Assembly: GCA_017624275.1 (NCBI GenBank)
Contig: JAGANG010000025.1
Location: 22,588 to 86,587 of the forward strand
Reading direction: 5' to 3'
Length of the DNA stretch: 64,000 bases
Source of the DNA: Spirochaetales bacterium
GTDB lineage: Bacteria; Spirochaetota; GWE2-31-10
Shown: positions 26,725-36,786 of the stretch, in pieces
Position numbering within the stretch: the first letter of the stretch is position 1
Layout: every line of letters begins with the position of its first letter
Program-made: the position numbers and the translations under genes
The notes under the pieces: generated by a model
What the model was told of the DNA's origin: nothing
The model's input: the letters and a program-made list of their open reading frames with translations, nothing else
The model's database searches: none

Positions 26725-27169
26725 TTTTTACAGCTCTCCTGCCTCTTTTTTTGGGAACAGGCTTGTCTTTTTTTATCAATTTATCATAAATAAATTTAAC
26801 AGCCTCATTCGAAAAAACCCTTTTCCTGTTTACTACAGTAAACAATTTTTGAGAAAGAAAGACATCTTGAAAACGGTTTAAAAAATTATGTAATTGATGT
26901 TCTTTCAAATCCGGAAATAATCTCAATATTTCTGCTGTTAAATAAGAACTTTTATTTTCACAAGCAATAAAATATCCGGCATCGATTCGTTTAAAATCTT
27001 CATCCGCTTCTTGATCCGGAGTCAAACTACTGGTCTTATTTATCTTTTCCATTTCTGATAAAGACACATAAACACCATTGCCATAAAAACCATTCCCTAA
27101 AATACCAGAAGGACGATAAGCAAATCCTTTTGCCTCTGCCTCTTCAATGAAACTCAATTTTGTACCCAT
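26705..27169 (-). CDS. Unknown protein with basic C-terminal tail
   Basis: 154 residues from the ATG at 27169, preferred because AGAGGTG lies just upstream; a longer TTG start contains that site. The middle is helical, and the end carries a Lys/Arg-rich stretch (KKDKPVPKKRGRRAVK) that could contact nucleic acid. No domain recognised. It is coupled by overlap to the next small gene. Confidence 0.6.
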   Translation of the reverse strand: MGTKLSFIEEAEAKGFAYRPSGILGNGFYGNGVYVSLSEMEKINKTSSLTPDQEADEDFKRIDAGYFIACENKSSYLTAEILRLFPDLKEHQLHNFLNRFQDVFLSQKLFTVVNRKRVFSNEAVKFIYDKLIKKDKPVPKKRGRRAVKSEDNSD

Positions 27170-27252
27170 TGCAGCACCTCTGAAAAACAAAAGATATGAT
27201 TTAAAACTTCATCTTCACTTATTAAAAATTATAATATAAAAATATATTATAG

Positions 27253-28242
27253 CTAGCTAATTTGATTTAACAATCTATTTTTTAGTTCTCCCAGTAATTC
27301 TTTCATTTCTTCAATATTCGGTAAAAACTCATACTCTACCAAATCTCCGATCATCACCGAATCTTTATTTTCTATTGCAGAAACCAATTCATGCAAACGC
27401 TCTGTTAATGAATCAAAAAAAGAATCAAAAGATACACCGTTAATTTCTAAGTTCTCAAAAATATTTGAATCCGAATTTTTCAAAGCCAGAAAAACAGAAA
27501 TAGAACCATCAATTAATGTTGTCAATTTCTGAATAATTTCCATTGCATCTTTATCGCAAGCTTTTTGAAGCAATGTCGATACTTCCGGCAAAACAGGCAT
27601 TAAATCATCATACAACGGTAATATTTCGGTAATACGCAAAATAATATCTTCCTTTGCATTACCTGTAAAACCCAAATCCAATAATTGAAAAACTTTAGAA
27701 ATTAATATTCCAAGTCTTTCACATATTATAATAATTTTTTGTATTTCTTCTGTCGCCAAAGGGAACTTTTCCGGTGACAAAATAGAAACTATTTTCTTCA
27801 GATTTAACAAATCATCAATAAAGAATTTTTTCAAAGCTACAATTTCTTGTTTCAACGAAAAAATCTCCATTATCTGATTCACGCCACTCTCAATCCATTC
27901 TAAAGAATCTTCAATATTAGAAAAGAAATCATTCCATTTATTTTCCGATATGTATTGCTTTAACAAATCAATATACAAAAGGATTTGCTCTATTGAAAGT
28001 TTCGAAACTCCAATAATATCTTTAAATTCAAATTCTATTTTATCTATTGTCTCGATTTCTATCCTTTTTAAAGAATCATCATCTGCAAATGAATATTCTG
28101 TTCCGTTAATCAATATTTTGGTAACAAATTGAGGAACTTTTTCCTTTGCAAAAAAGTCTGAAATACCTTTTATTACATCAAACGCTGTTTTTTCATCTTC
28201 AAGTTCAATCGGCAAAAGCGTTTCGTTTACATAAACTTCCAA
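27253..28242 (-). CDS. Unknown helical protein downstream of fliD
   Basis: 329 residues, cytoplasmic, Leu/Ile/Glu-rich. The first 75 residues could be a small beta domain (MEVYVNETLLPIELEDEKTA), and the remainder is long amphipathic helices. It starts 17 nt after fliD and is probably co-transcribed with it. A role as export chaperone or assembly factor for the cap or filament is plausible from position alone. Confidence 0.6.
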   Translation of the reverse strand: MEVYVNETLLPIELEDEKTAFDVIKGISDFFAKEKVPQFVTKILINGTEYSFADDDSLKRIEIETIDKIEFEFKDIIGVSKLSIEQILLYIDLLKQYISENKWNDFFSNIEDSLEWIESGVNQIMEIFSLKQEIVALKKFFIDDLLNLKKIVSILSPEKFPLATEEIQKIIIICERLGILISKVFQLLDLGFTGNAKEDIILRITEILPLYDDLMPVLPEVSTLLQKACDKDAMEIIQKLTTLIDGSISVFLALKNSDSNIFENLEINGVSFDSFFDSLTERLHELVSAIENKDSVMIGDLVEYEFLPNIEEMKELLGELKNRLLNQIS

Positions 28243-28259
28243 TTTATTTCCCCCATTTT

Positions 28260-30287
28260 TTATTTATTTAAATTATCAAATTTCTTTCGGCTGTCTTCCA
28301 GTTCTTGACCGGCTTGTTCCATTTTTAAAAACTGTTCTCGCAATTTTCTTTCTTCATCAACTAATTTTTCTTCATATTTATCAATTTCTTTTTGCTTATT
28401 TTCTTTCATACGTTTAAGTCTATCATCACGCATATCGAAAAAGCCTGTACTTTTTTGCATATAACCTTTTAAAAGATTATTAATTTCAACAGCAATTCCT
28501 GTATCCGGGATAAAATCTTGATTTGTATCTTTTGCAAAAAGCTCTTTTACACCATCCGGATATTTTTCCATGACTTCAATAAATTTATCAATAAACTTAT
28601 CTTCATCAAATTCTAACAACCCTTTAAATTTATTACCGCCACCGGTTTCGTTCGTTGAAATCCCTATTTGAGACAACATCGAAAATTCCGCCCCATATTT
28701 AGTGGGATAAGAATTCATTATAATCGTCCTCAATTTTAATGATAAATTTCGCAACTCTGACTCAGAGCTCAATGAACCTTTTTTATTTTCCTTATCTTCA
28801 TCCGACAATGTTTCACTCGACCCTACAAAAGAAGTTCTGGTATTTATCATATCTATTAATTGATTATATTCAGCCAAGAATTCTGTAATATCTCCAACCA
28901 TTTTCGAATAATCAAAATCAACATTCAAAGATACATCTCCGTCCGTTTTATCCAAAATTGTCAAAGATACACCTTTCAATAAATCATCTATTACATTAGA
29001 TTTTCGAGTTACACGCAATCCGTCCAATTCTAATACAGCATCTTGTGGTTTTTCTAATTCATTGGCAAAAACAATTTTATTTTCTGAACCTTCTTGATTT
29101 TCAGTATAAAGTCTGATTTTTCCAACATTTAATTTTGTTTCTGAATCTATATTTTTAAAAGAAATGCCAAGTAATTTACTGTTTTTAGGAAGCTTTTCAT
29201 CTAACCTAAATGAAAAAGTTTCATTCATTTCTGAAAGATTAAAATCCTCAATAGGAACTCTGCCTTCTGTTGTTTCCAATTCAATTGAATATAAAGATTG
29301 CTTCGTATAATTATTATTTATTTCTGCAATAACATCATTTTCATTTATTGATTCGGAAGTAGTTTCTTCTAATTTTTTTTCCGGTAAATTTAAAATGAAT
29401 TTATCTCCCGGCAACTCTACTCCCATTACAGACGATTTACCAACTTCTGAAAATGCATCACTACTATTTTTTTGTTCTATATTATCATTATCTATATTTT
29501 CTGCTAAATCAATATTCGGGGATACTGACAAATCTAAATCTATATAAACAGAAGTATTTTTAGGCAACTCTTCGCCGGATAAATCTAAAGCACATGACTG
29601 ATCTTTTTCTATTACAAAAGGATTTTCATTATCTGCATTCAAAAAATAGCTTTTATCAACAGAAAAACTTTCAGAAAAGAATCCCATCTTTTTAAATAAA
29701 TCTTTGCTGTTATCATTTGAAAAAACTATTTCACTGTTTTCCCCTACAGCTTTTGATTCCAAAACCAAAACTCTTGTTTTGGATGTATTAGAAATTATAG
29801 AAGATTTAACAACATCTTTAGCTTGATCTAAAATTTCCTTATGAAACTTTTCTATATTTCCACCGGAAAAACGTATATTAACCGTCTTACCAGCACTTGA
29901 TATTTGATAATTTCCTGAATCAATTTTGAAATTTTTATTTAACGGAATACTAGCTATTTTATGGGAAGAAGCCTTTTCTATTACATTAATAGAATATTCA
30001 CCTCGATCCGCTGTTTTTTCTATTTTTGTAGCTATTTGGGATGAACTACTTTCACCTATTTTATTTTCAAATGAACTTCCGGTTCCATATAAGCGTTTAG
30101 CACTTTTATCTAATGACAAAACCTTTTGACTGACTTCCCCTATACTTTGACGGGTTTCATCAATCTTTTTCTTTTCGTCATTCATTTTATCTACTTTTTC
30201 CCGTTTTTTGTTCATAATTTTCTCAATAGTTGCTTGAGAATTATATTTATTTGATAAACCGGGAACAATACTTCCACTATCAGCCAT
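28260..30287 (-). CDS. fliD: Flagellar filament cap protein FliD (HAP2)
   Basis: 675 residues from the ATG at 30287, chosen for GGAG seven nt upstream. The N-terminal D0 part (IVPGLSNKYNSQATIEKIM) and C-terminal coiled coil (DDRLKRMKENKQKEIDKYEE) are those of FliD, and the C-terminal FliD domain contains EYNQLIDMINTRTSF. It caps the growing filament and folds flagellin subunits; in spirochetes this happens in the periplasm. It is longer than the typical 450-500 residue enterobacterial protein, with a large middle section (about residues 240-420). It lies between flaG and an unknown gene on the same strand. Confidence 0.88.
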   Translation of the reverse strand: MADSGSIVPGLSNKYNSQATIEKIMNKKREKVDKMNDEKKKIDETRQSIGEVSQKVLSLDKSAKRLYGTGSSFENKIGESSSSQIATKIEKTADRGEYSINVIEKASSHKIASIPLNKNFKIDSGNYQISSAGKTVNIRFSGGNIEKFHKEILDQAKDVVKSSIISNTSKTRVLVLESKAVGENSEIVFSNDNSKDLFKKMGFFSESFSVDKSYFLNADNENPFVIEKDQSCALDLSGEELPKNTSVYIDLDLSVSPNIDLAENIDNDNIEQKNSSDAFSEVGKSSVMGVELPGDKFILNLPEKKLEETTSESINENDVIAEINNNYTKQSLYSIELETTEGRVPIEDFNLSEMNETFSFRLDEKLPKNSKLLGISFKNIDSETKLNVGKIRLYTENQEGSENKIVFANELEKPQDAVLELDGLRVTRKSNVIDDLLKGVSLTILDKTDGDVSLNVDFDYSKMVGDITEFLAEYNQLIDMINTRTSFVGSSETLSDEDKENKKGSLSSESELRNLSLKLRTIIMNSYPTKYGAEFSMLSQIGISTNETGGGNKFKGLLEFDEDKFIDKFIEVMEKYPDGVKELFAKDTNQDFIPDTGIAVEINNLLKGYMQKSTGFFDMRDDRLKRMKENKQKEIDKYEEKLVDEERKLREQFLKMEQAGQELEDSRKKFDNLNK

Positions 30288-30361
30288 ACTTTTCTCCATT
30301 AATAGTGGATCATTATAACAAAATAACCCTTTTTCTCCACATTTTTTAATATTTAGATAAA

Positions 30362-30712
30362 TTAAGCAATTTCATTAAACATCGTATCATTAAATTTTTG
30401 CAACATTGCAATTAAATGTCTTATTTCTTTATACGGAAATTCATAAACCAGCTTAGAAGTTTCTTTATCGAAAATTTTAATAACAACTCTATTAATTTCT
30501 TCATCAAAGTTCATTTTTACTTCTTTTCCCTGCTGTTCCATTACTCGGTTGTATTTTTCTACAACACGTTTTACCCGTTCGATATTTTCACTATTTGCAA
30601 TTTCAACATCAACATTATTTGTATTTATATTCTTTTCAATATTCGTATTACGCTTTACGAAAATATTAGGCGAAAATATTTTTTTATTATTTATAAGAAT
30701 AAGTTCCGACAC
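30362..30712 (-). CDS. flaG: FlaG-family flagellar protein
   Basis: 116 residues. The C-terminal half has the FlaG pattern: MNFDEEINRVVIKIFDKETSKLVYEFP, then KEIRHLIAMLQKF. The N-terminal half is Asn-rich. FlaG proteins influence filament length, and the gene is usually next to fliD, as here. A strong AAGGAGG precedes the ATG, and the flagellin terminator lies just upstream. Confidence 0.85.
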   Translation of the reverse strand: MSELILINNKKIFSPNIFVKRNTNIEKNINTNNVDVEIANSENIERVKRVVEKYNRVMEQQGKEVKMNFDEEINRVVIKIFDKETSKLVYEFPYKEIRHLIAMLQKFNDTMFNEIA

Positions 30713-30738
30713 AACAACCTCCTTACTCTAAAAAATAA

Positions 30739-30762
30739 GTTACCCCTTTTAAAAGGGGTAAC
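30739..30762 (-). terminator. Flagellin gene terminator
   Basis: A perfect 24-bp palindrome (GTTACCCCTTTT and its complement). On the minus strand it is followed by TTATTTTTTAG. It lies about 70 nt past the stop codon of the first flaB gene and just before flaG. Confidence 0.8.
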
Positions 30763-30833
30763 TAAAAATATGATTAAAACTTCTCCCCAGAAGAAAGATG
30801 TAACTCACTCACTTATTTAAAAAATAAATAAAA

Positions 30834-31658
30834 TTAACCCAATAATCTCATAACAGATTGGGTTTTTGTGTTTGCTTGAGCTAACATTGCAGAACCAGCC
30901 TGAACTAAAATGTTATCTCTTGTAAAATTAACCATTTCGTTTGCCATATCAGCATCTCTAATAACAGACTCTGCAGCTTGTAAGTTTTCAGCTGCAATAG
31001 CAACACCTTTTTGAGCTACTTCAAAACGATTTTGATAAGCACCCAAATCTGCACGCTGTTTGTTTAGAGTTTTCAAAGCTTCATCTATAGTTGCTAATGA
31101 ACCATTTGCTTCGTCAGCTGTTGCTAAAGAAATTTGTGTTATACCAAGTCCTGTTGCTGTCATATCACCAACAGAAACGGCTTTTCTTTGATCAACATTT
31201 GCACCAACATGTAACATTAATGCACTTTCTTCACCTGCAAATTTACCAGTCAACATATTCATACCATTAAATTGAGCATGAGATGCGATTCTGTTAATTT
31301 CATCAATCATTTGACTAACTTCAACCTGAATATACATTCTATCTTCATCAGAATAAACACCATTCGAAGCTTGAATAGCCAATTCACGGATTCTCTGAAG
31401 AACATCTTGAGATTCTTGTAAATATCCTTCTGTAGCCTGAACAAAAGAAACACCGTTTTGAATATTTCTTTCTGCCTGACTTAATCCTCTGATTTGGCTT
31501 CTCATTTTTTCAGATACAGCCAAATTTGCAGCATCATCACCTGCACGATTGATTTTTTGACCTGAAGATAATTTTTCTATATCCTTTCCCAAAGATACAT
31601 TCTTAAATTTCAAGTTGTTGTTTGCATTAATTGATGTCATATTGTGATTAATAACCAT
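30834..31658 (-). CDS. flaB: Flagellin FlaB (core filament protein)
   Basis: 274 residues from the ATG at 31658 (start MVINHN, ribosome site GGAGGG). The N-terminal domain ([49 protein letters not shown]) and C-terminal domain ([34 protein letters not shown]) are the conserved D0/D1 helices. A hypervariable D2/D3 region is missing, as in other spirochete flagellins, whose filaments are periplasmic. Closely related to the second flaB upstream. Confidence 0.95.
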   Translation of the reverse strand: MVINHNMTSINANNNLKFKNVSLGKDIEKLSSGQKINRAGDDAANLAVSEKMRSQIRGLSQAERNIQNGVSFVQATEGYLQESQDVLQRIRELAIQASNGVYSDEDRMYIQVEVSQMIDEINRIASHAQFNGMNMLTGKFAGEESALMLHVGANVDQRKAVSVGDMTATGLGITQISLATADEANGSLATIDEALKTLNKQRADLGAYQNRFEVAQKGVAIAAENLQAAESVIRDADMANEMVNFTRDNILVQAGSAMLAQANTKTQSVMRLLG

Positions 31659-31808
31659 ATTACCCTCCATAAGTAATCTTCCATATCTGCAAAACAGACA
31701 AAAGAAGAGATTTTTATAGGTTTACTCCTAAAAATCAGATCTAGATGTTTTATAGATAAGTAAATGATAATCATAGATACATCTTTTTTTTAATATGTCA
31801 CAACAATC

Positions 31809-31838
31809 TTCCTCTTCTTTTTTTATCAAGAAGAGGAA
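31809..31838. terminator. Stem-loop between the two flagellin genes
   Basis: TTCCTCTTCTT (31809-31819) pairs perfectly with AAGAAGAGGAA (31828-31838). It lies 45 nt past the stop of the upstream flaB gene. No clear T run follows on the minus strand, so it may protect the mRNA 3' end as much as terminate. Confidence 0.5.
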
Positions 31839-31882
31839 AAAATCATGAATTTCAAAGAACAATTTTATTTCAACAAATATTA

Positions 31883-32749
31883 TTATTGCAATAATCTCAT
31901 AACAGCTTGAGTTTTCTGATTTGCCTGTACCAACATAGAAGTTGAAGCTTGAACCAAAATGTTATCTCTTGTAAAGTTAACCATTTCACTTGCCATATCA
32001 GTATCTCTGATAACAGATTCTGCAGCTTGTAAATTTTCTGCACCTATAGCAAGACCTTTAGTTGCATGTTCCAATCTATTTTGGTAAGCACCCAAATCTG
32101 CACGCTGTTTATTTAAAACTTTCAATGCGTCATCAATTGTTCCTATTGTCGCATTAGCACCGTCAGAAGTAGATAAAGAAATCATTCCGTCAGTACCGTC
32201 ACCTTGGCGAAGTCCAAGACCTACTGCAGTCATATCTCCAATAAAAACTTGTTTACGCTGATCCATATTTGCTCCAATATGAAGCCACATAGAAGCAGTT
32301 GCTGAACCATCAGAACCTTCAGGATTTGCAAATCGTCCTGTCAACATATTCATACCATTAAATTGAGCATGAGATGCAATTCTGTCAATTTCATCAACTA
32401 ATTGACTGATTTCAACTTGAATATACATTCTGTCTTCATTTGAATAAATACCATTAGAAGCATGAATAGCCAATTCACGAATTCTTTGCAAAATATCTTG
32501 AGTTTCTTGCAAATAACCTTCTGTTGTTTGAACAAAAGAAATTCCGTTTTCTGCATTTTTTTCTGCTTGAATTAAACCTCTGATTTGGCTTCTCATTTTT
32601 TCAGATACAGCTAAATTTGCAGCATCATCACCTGCACGATTAATTTTTTGACCGGAAGACAATTTCTCCATACTTGAATTAAGAGAAAGTCCGTTAAATT
32701 TTACCTGCCGATTGGCATAAATAGAAGAGAGATTGTGATTGATAACCAT
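31883..32749 (-). CDS. flaB: Flagellin FlaB, second copy
   Basis: 288 residues starting MVINHNLSS, with GGAGGAAAC before the ATG. It shares the conserved N- and C-terminal flagellin helices with its neighbour. It differs mainly by about a dozen extra residues near position 138-150 ([15 protein letters not shown]) and around residue 185. Spirochetes build one filament from several FlaB variants, and the pair fits that. The two copies probably arose by duplication. Confidence 0.95.
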   Translation of the reverse strand: MVINHNLSSIYANRQVKFNGLSLNSSMEKLSSGQKINRAGDDAANLAVSEKMRSQIRGLIQAEKNAENGISFVQTTEGYLQETQDILQRIRELAIHASNGIYSNEDRMYIQVEISQLVDEIDRIASHAQFNGMNMLTGRFANPEGSDGSATASMWLHIGANMDQRKQVFIGDMTAVGLGLRQGDGTDGMISLSTSDGANATIGTIDDALKVLNKQRADLGAYQNRLEHATKGLAIGAENLQAAESVIRDTDMASEMVNFTRDNILVQASTSMLVQANQKTQAVMRLLQ

Positions 32750-32776
32750 AGTGTTTCCTCCATGAAACTTAATTTA

Positions 32777-32792
32777 CAAGTATCCATACTTG
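32777..32792. repeat. Short palindrome in the flagellin leader
   Basis: CAAGTAT and ATACTTG are perfect complements separated by CC, 28 nt before the flaB start. It could be an operator half-site pair or a small mRNA hairpin. Confidence 0.35.
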
Positions 32793-32920
32793 CATGTTTT
32801 TTTATTTTTAAAAGCAAAATGCTTTTATTTCCCGAACTAACAACAACACATAAAACACCGCAACAACTCAGTGTATTTATGTACCAAGTATATTTCTTTC
32901 AAAAAAAAAATCAACAACTT

Positions 32921-33961
32921 TTATTTATTTTTTCTCCATTTTTTTGCTAAATAAAAATAAACTTCCTTATCTGTTAGATATTTAGCAAAATCAATTGCAT
33001 TCATTATATCTGATTTATTACATTTTCCGTGTCCTACAAGAACTAATCCGTTAATTCCTAATAATATAGCTGCACCGTAAAATCTTGGCATAAACAAATG
33101 ATTCAATCTTTTCCTTCTTTTTGAAGAAACAGAATTCATTAAAAAAGACGAACCTATAAATTTTCCTAAGAAAAATCGTCGCCACCAAGATGTATTCAGA
33201 ATTCTGGAAAAATAAGATTTCATTTTTGTCAAAAGTAATTTCTGAAATGTTTCACATACTTTAATTACCGTATTACCTGTGAAGCCATCACAAATAACAA
33301 CGTCAACAGAACCATCAATAATATTATATGGTTCCACATTACCTTGAAAACCATCTACGGTTGAAAGCATTTGATGAACCTTTTTTATAAAGTTACTGCC
33401 TTTTCCGTATTCAGTCCCCATATTCAAAAGCCCAACTGAAACATTATTTTTTTCAAAAAGACCACGATAGAATAAACTTCCCATTTGAGCATTTTGAAAA
33501 AAATATTCTTCTTTAGTCTCCGGATTTGCTCCGACATCTAAAATAAGTGTTTCACCTATATCATCTAATCTTGGTAAAAAAGTAGCCATAGCAGGTTTCT
33601 TCAATCCCGGCAAAAGTCCCAGTTCCAAAACTGACGCAACAACCGTCGCACCGGTATTCCCCGGAGAAAAAAACAAATCTATTTCTTTTTCCTTTAATAA
33701 CTTAACACCTACACAAACGGAAGCATTCTTTTTTCTTCTGACAGCCAACAGAGGAGATTCCTCCATTCCTATCACATCAACAGCATTAATCAGACGAATA
33801 TTAGCGTAAGAATCTATTTCCGGAAAGCTTTCTCTAACCTTTTCAATATTCCCGATAATATAGAATAAAGAATCTTTATACTTCTTAGAAGAAAAAAGAA
33901 CGCCCTCTAACAATTCTTGAAAGGGGCGTTCTCCGGAATTTATATCAATTCCTAACTTCAA
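32921..33961 (-). CDS. plsX: Phosphate acyltransferase PlsX
   Basis: 346 residues. Makes acyl-phosphate from acyl-ACP for phospholipid synthesis. Recognisable blocks are DVIGMEESPLLAVRRKKNAS, FFSPGNTGATVVASVLELG, LILDVGANPETKEEY, VGLLNMGTEYGKG and VDVVICDGFTGNTVIK. The start overlaps the end of rpmF by 4 nt (ATGA), the usual rpmF-plsX pairing. The N-terminal motif is IDINSG, where the usual form is DA.GGD, a modest divergence. fabH/fabD do not follow; flagellin genes do. Confidence 0.88.
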   Translation of the reverse strand: MKLGIDINSGERPFQELLEGVLFSSKKYKDSLFYIIGNIEKVRESFPEIDSYANIRLINAVDVIGMEESPLLAVRRKKNASVCVGVKLLKEKEIDLFFSPGNTGATVVASVLELGLLPGLKKPAMATFLPRLDDIGETLILDVGANPETKEEYFFQNAQMGSLFYRGLFEKNNVSVGLLNMGTEYGKGSNFIKKVHQMLSTVDGFQGNVEPYNIIDGSVDVVICDGFTGNTVIKVCETFQKLLLTKMKSYFSRILNTSWWRRFFLGKFIGSSFLMNSVSSKRRKRLNHLFMPRFYGAAILLGINGLVLVGHGKCNKSDIMNAIDFAKYLTDKEVYFYLAKKWRKNK

Positions 33962-34143
33962 TCTTTATTTACCTCAATAACCATTTTACCTTTATAACAT
34001 CCACAGTGTACACATACTCTGTGAGGGCGAGTTAAACCTCCGCATTCAGGACATTTTGTCAACATTGGCAAAGTCATTTTCATGTTGATATTTCTATGCA
34101 TTCTTTTTCTTGATTTTGATTTACGTTTCTTAGGTACAGCCAT
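33958..34143 (-). CDS. rpmF: 50S ribosomal protein L32
   Basis: 61 residues starting MAVPKKRKSKSRKRMHR, with the zinc ribbon CPECGG...CVHCGCYKG. A structural protein of the large ribosomal subunit. It has a good ribosome site (AAGGATTGG) and a TTGACA promoter upstream, and is translationally coupled to plsX. Confidence 0.96.
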   Translation of the reverse strand: MAVPKKRKSKSRKRMHRNINMKMTLPMLTKCPECGGLTRPHRVCVHCGCYKGKMVIEVNKD

Positions 34144-34206
34144 CTTCCAATCCTTATATTTTTATCATTAATCATTTAAAATGATTTTAATCTATTTTTC
34201 ACGAGG

Positions 34207-34235
34207 AAAATAAAATAATAATACCCGTTTGTCAA
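34207..34235 (-). promoter_or_regulatory. Promoter of the rpmF-plsX operon
   Basis: On the minus strand a perfect TTGACA (34230-34235), 17 nt, then TATTTT (34207-34212), about 65 nt before the rpmF start. Confidence 0.6.
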
Positions 34236-34268
34236 GTATTCCTTGTTAAGCAAGAAAATTACTTCACC

Positions 34269-35582
34269 TTAATTAAGGTAAATTTCCATTTTTCCATTTT
34301 CGTCACAATTCAATTCCACATAATCACATTTCTTTTTTACTATTAAAGGAGCATATTCTCCGTTTTTTTTGATTTTTAAAATTTTTGAAGGTGAAATTAT
34401 AACAAAAATTTTTTCCAACAACGGAAAATTATAAGACAGCTCTATCTTATTATTATACGCCATTACCGAAATTTTTGCTGTCTTATATTCAAATTGAATT
34501 TCTACATTATTTTGCGGATAAACCATTAAGTTATACTTCTTTCCTTTTCTAATAGGAATGCACGCACCGGGTAATAAAGCAAATCCCCAATCTTTATGAA
34601 CTGAATCAAAATATTCATTTCTGTTAGAAATAAAACATTTATCATTTAATAAAAAAAACTCATCCTTACCTTTTTGACTTTTATAAAATTTTTTTAGGTT
34701 AAAAAATAAAAAACAACTGTCACCTATGAAAAAACCATTCTCTTCATTTTCCGGATAAAAATTCTTCCTCGTAATAAGTAATTTTTTCTCTGTTAAAACA
34801 GTAATATAAAAATCAAATTCCTCACGCACTCGTAAAACAGAAAAAAGTAAATCCCCGGAAAAAGAAAAAATTTTATGACACAAATCATTTTCATAAAAGA
34901 TATAAGATGCAAAAAGAAAAATAAGAAAAAGATTTTTATTATCTTTAAAAGATTTTCCTGAAAAAAGGAGTTTTGATTGCTGCGGAGAATTCAAATAGAA
35001 AGCAAGAATATTCCTAAAATTTTTTTTATAAGAACCGTTTTCCAATAAAAGACCGTCCGAAAAATTTTCACTTTTGACAATCGGAATTTTTATTCCCCAA
35101 AAATCTTTTTCTTCATCATGAATTAAAAAAGATATAAACGAAAAACAAGGTAAATTTCTCAATTTTTCAAAACTCGAATTCTCTTCGTTTCTTTTAGATG
35201 TAACAAAAAGTCCCATTCCGTTAAATTTATTTTCCGAAGCACATCCGAAATTTATTTCTTTGCAATTATAAAAAGTTAAATCTACTAACTCTTCAAACAA
35301 ATCAACAGAATGAAGTTGAAAAACTAAACGATTACCGACAAAAGAATAACTAATATTTAGCGGAAAATTTATTCCTACAACACCATCTTTTAAAACAATA
35401 TAAACAAAACTTTTCTTTTCTGAAGATAAAAATAAGCAATCCAATACTTCTGATGAAAAAAACATTGTTATCTTTGATTTGTCCGGTAAAATATAAAATA
35501 AACATTTCATAGCAGAATTCATACTGCAAAAATACCGTACAACTTTTTCAGATTCATTATCCTTCATTATTTTTTCAGGCAT
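34269..35582 (-). CDS. Unknown protein rich in Phe, Lys and Asn
   Basis: 437 residues from the ATG at 35582; a TTG three codons earlier is the alternative. No signal peptide, membrane segment or known domain. The composition is unusually AT-driven (many Phe, Lys, Asn, Ser) and beta-rich. It starts 21 nt past coaX and is probably co-transcribed with it. The short palindrome ACCTTAATTAAGGT overlaps its stop codon. Confidence 0.6.
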   Translation of the reverse strand: MPEKIMKDNESEKVVRYFCSMNSAMKCLFYILPDKSKITMFFSSEVLDCLFLSSEKKSFVYIVLKDGVVGINFPLNISYSFVGNRLVFQLHSVDLFEELVDLTFYNCKEINFGCASENKFNGMGLFVTSKRNEENSSFEKLRNLPCFSFISFLIHDEEKDFWGIKIPIVKSENFSDGLLLENGSYKKNFRNILAFYLNSPQQSKLLFSGKSFKDNKNLFLIFLFASYIFYENDLCHKIFSFSGDLLFSVLRVREEFDFYITVLTEKKLLITRKNFYPENEENGFFIGDSCFLFFNLKKFYKSQKGKDEFFLLNDKCFISNRNEYFDSVHKDWGFALLPGACIPIRKGKKYNLMVYPQNNVEIQFEYKTAKISVMAYNNKIELSYNFPLLEKIFVIISPSKILKIKKNGEYAPLIVKKKCDYVELNCDENGKMEIYLN

Positions 35583-35603
35583 AAACACCAACTTAAATAC
35601 ATT

Positions 35604-36377
35604 TTAATTTATATCAGCAATATATTTTAAAGCTTTCATAGCTAATTCATTATCAAAAACATCAAAAAGATCATCAGCAAATAACGAAGCATAACCTCCG
35701 GTACCGACAATAAAACATTCATCCATTTTCAATTCTTTTTTTATTCCTTTTATAATACCTTCGATTGCGTATAAATTTGAAAAATAAATACCGGATTCTA
35801 TAGCCTCTGCCGTAGAATTCCCCATTATTTTCTCTTGTTTGCAAATATCAACAGATTGCAATTTAGCAGCTTTTTGGAATAAGGCTTGAGATGAAGTGTA
35901 AATCCCCGGCATAATTACACCGCCTAGGTAATCTCCATTTTGTAAAATGGCACAAAACGTTGTTGCTGTTCCCATATCAACTATAATAGAATTACATTTA
36001 TATTTATAAAAAACATAAGCAGCATTCACAAGCCTGTCAGCCCCTACTTCCCCGGGATTTTTATATTTATTATTAATTCCTAAGTTTATAGACGAAGAAA
36101 CTTCTATGACCTTACTTTTAGGAAAATATTTTGCAGCTAAATTATGAAAACAAAAATTAAGCTGCGGAACAACAGATGAGAAAACTATCTTTTCTATATT
36201 ATCTATATTTACTTTATTAATCTCTAAAAAACGCAAAATAAAAAACGCAAGCTCATCGAAACTTTCCTCCCTACGAGTAAAACGTCTTGCCGTAGCTACA
36301 ACTTTTTCATTGCCAAATTCTTTATGGAAAATACCAATTTCAATATTGGTATTACCAACATCAAATACAAGTATCAT
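35604..36377 (-). CDS. coaX: Type III pantothenate kinase
   Basis: 257 residues of the ASKHA fold, first step of coenzyme A synthesis (pantothenate to 4'-phosphopantothenate). Motifs: FDVGNTNIEIGIF (residues 4-16), NPGEVGADRLVNAAYVF, IIVDMGTATTFCAI, GGVIMPGIYTSSQALF and GTGGYASLF. The length is typical and a ribosome site (AGGAG) precedes the ATG. Confidence 0.93.
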   Translation of the reverse strand: MILVFDVGNTNIEIGIFHKEFGNEKVVATARRFTRREESFDELAFFILRFLEINKVNIDNIEKIVFSSVVPQLNFCFHNLAAKYFPKSKVIEVSSSINLGINNKYKNPGEVGADRLVNAAYVFYKYKCNSIIVDMGTATTFCAILQNGDYLGGVIMPGIYTSSQALFQKAAKLQSVDICKQEKIMGNSTAEAIESGIYFSNLYAIEGIIKGIKKELKMDECFIVGTGGYASLFADDLFDVFDNELAMKALKYIADIN

Positions 36378-36473
36378 CTTTACATCTCCTATTTAAAAAC
36401 AGTGATTTATATCAAAATCATTATTAATAGTCCATTAAGCTATTTATTAAGATAAAAAAGTTAAAAAAAATAC

Positions 36474-36502
36474 TTGACGTGGAAGTTGTTATAGTGTATA
36501 AG
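36474..36502 (+). promoter_or_regulatory. Promoter of tRNA-Phe
   Basis: TTGACG (36474-36479), 17 nt, then TATAAG (36497-36502). The predicted start is about 15 nt before the tRNA. Confidence 0.75.
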
Positions 36503-36524
36503 TCCACATGTCAGCACGACGAAC

Positions 36525-36597
<73 letters not shown>

Positions 36598-36598
36598 C

Positions 36599-36632
36599 AA
36601 AAAAGCTACTTCTTACGAAGTAGCTTTTTTTT
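36599..36632 (+). terminator. Terminator of tRNA-Phe
   Basis: GCTACTTC (36605-36612) pairs with GAAGTAGC (36617-36624) around TTAC, extended by A6 and followed by T8. Confidence 0.92.
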
Positions 36633-36786
36633 ATTTTACGTATAACCAATTAATTTCATACTCCACATCCTAAAACTTACTTTTAATAATTTCACCACTG
36701 CAACAAAATCTTATTATAAGGAAATAAAAAAAGATAACTGACAATAAAAATATTGCCGTTCTCAATAAAATATATTGAACCGATTG

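Noticed and set aside
32811..32829. AAAAGCA/TGCTTTT stem before the second flaB gene as a terminator
   Set aside because: Only 7 bp with a 3-nt loop and no proper T run on the strand of the genes.
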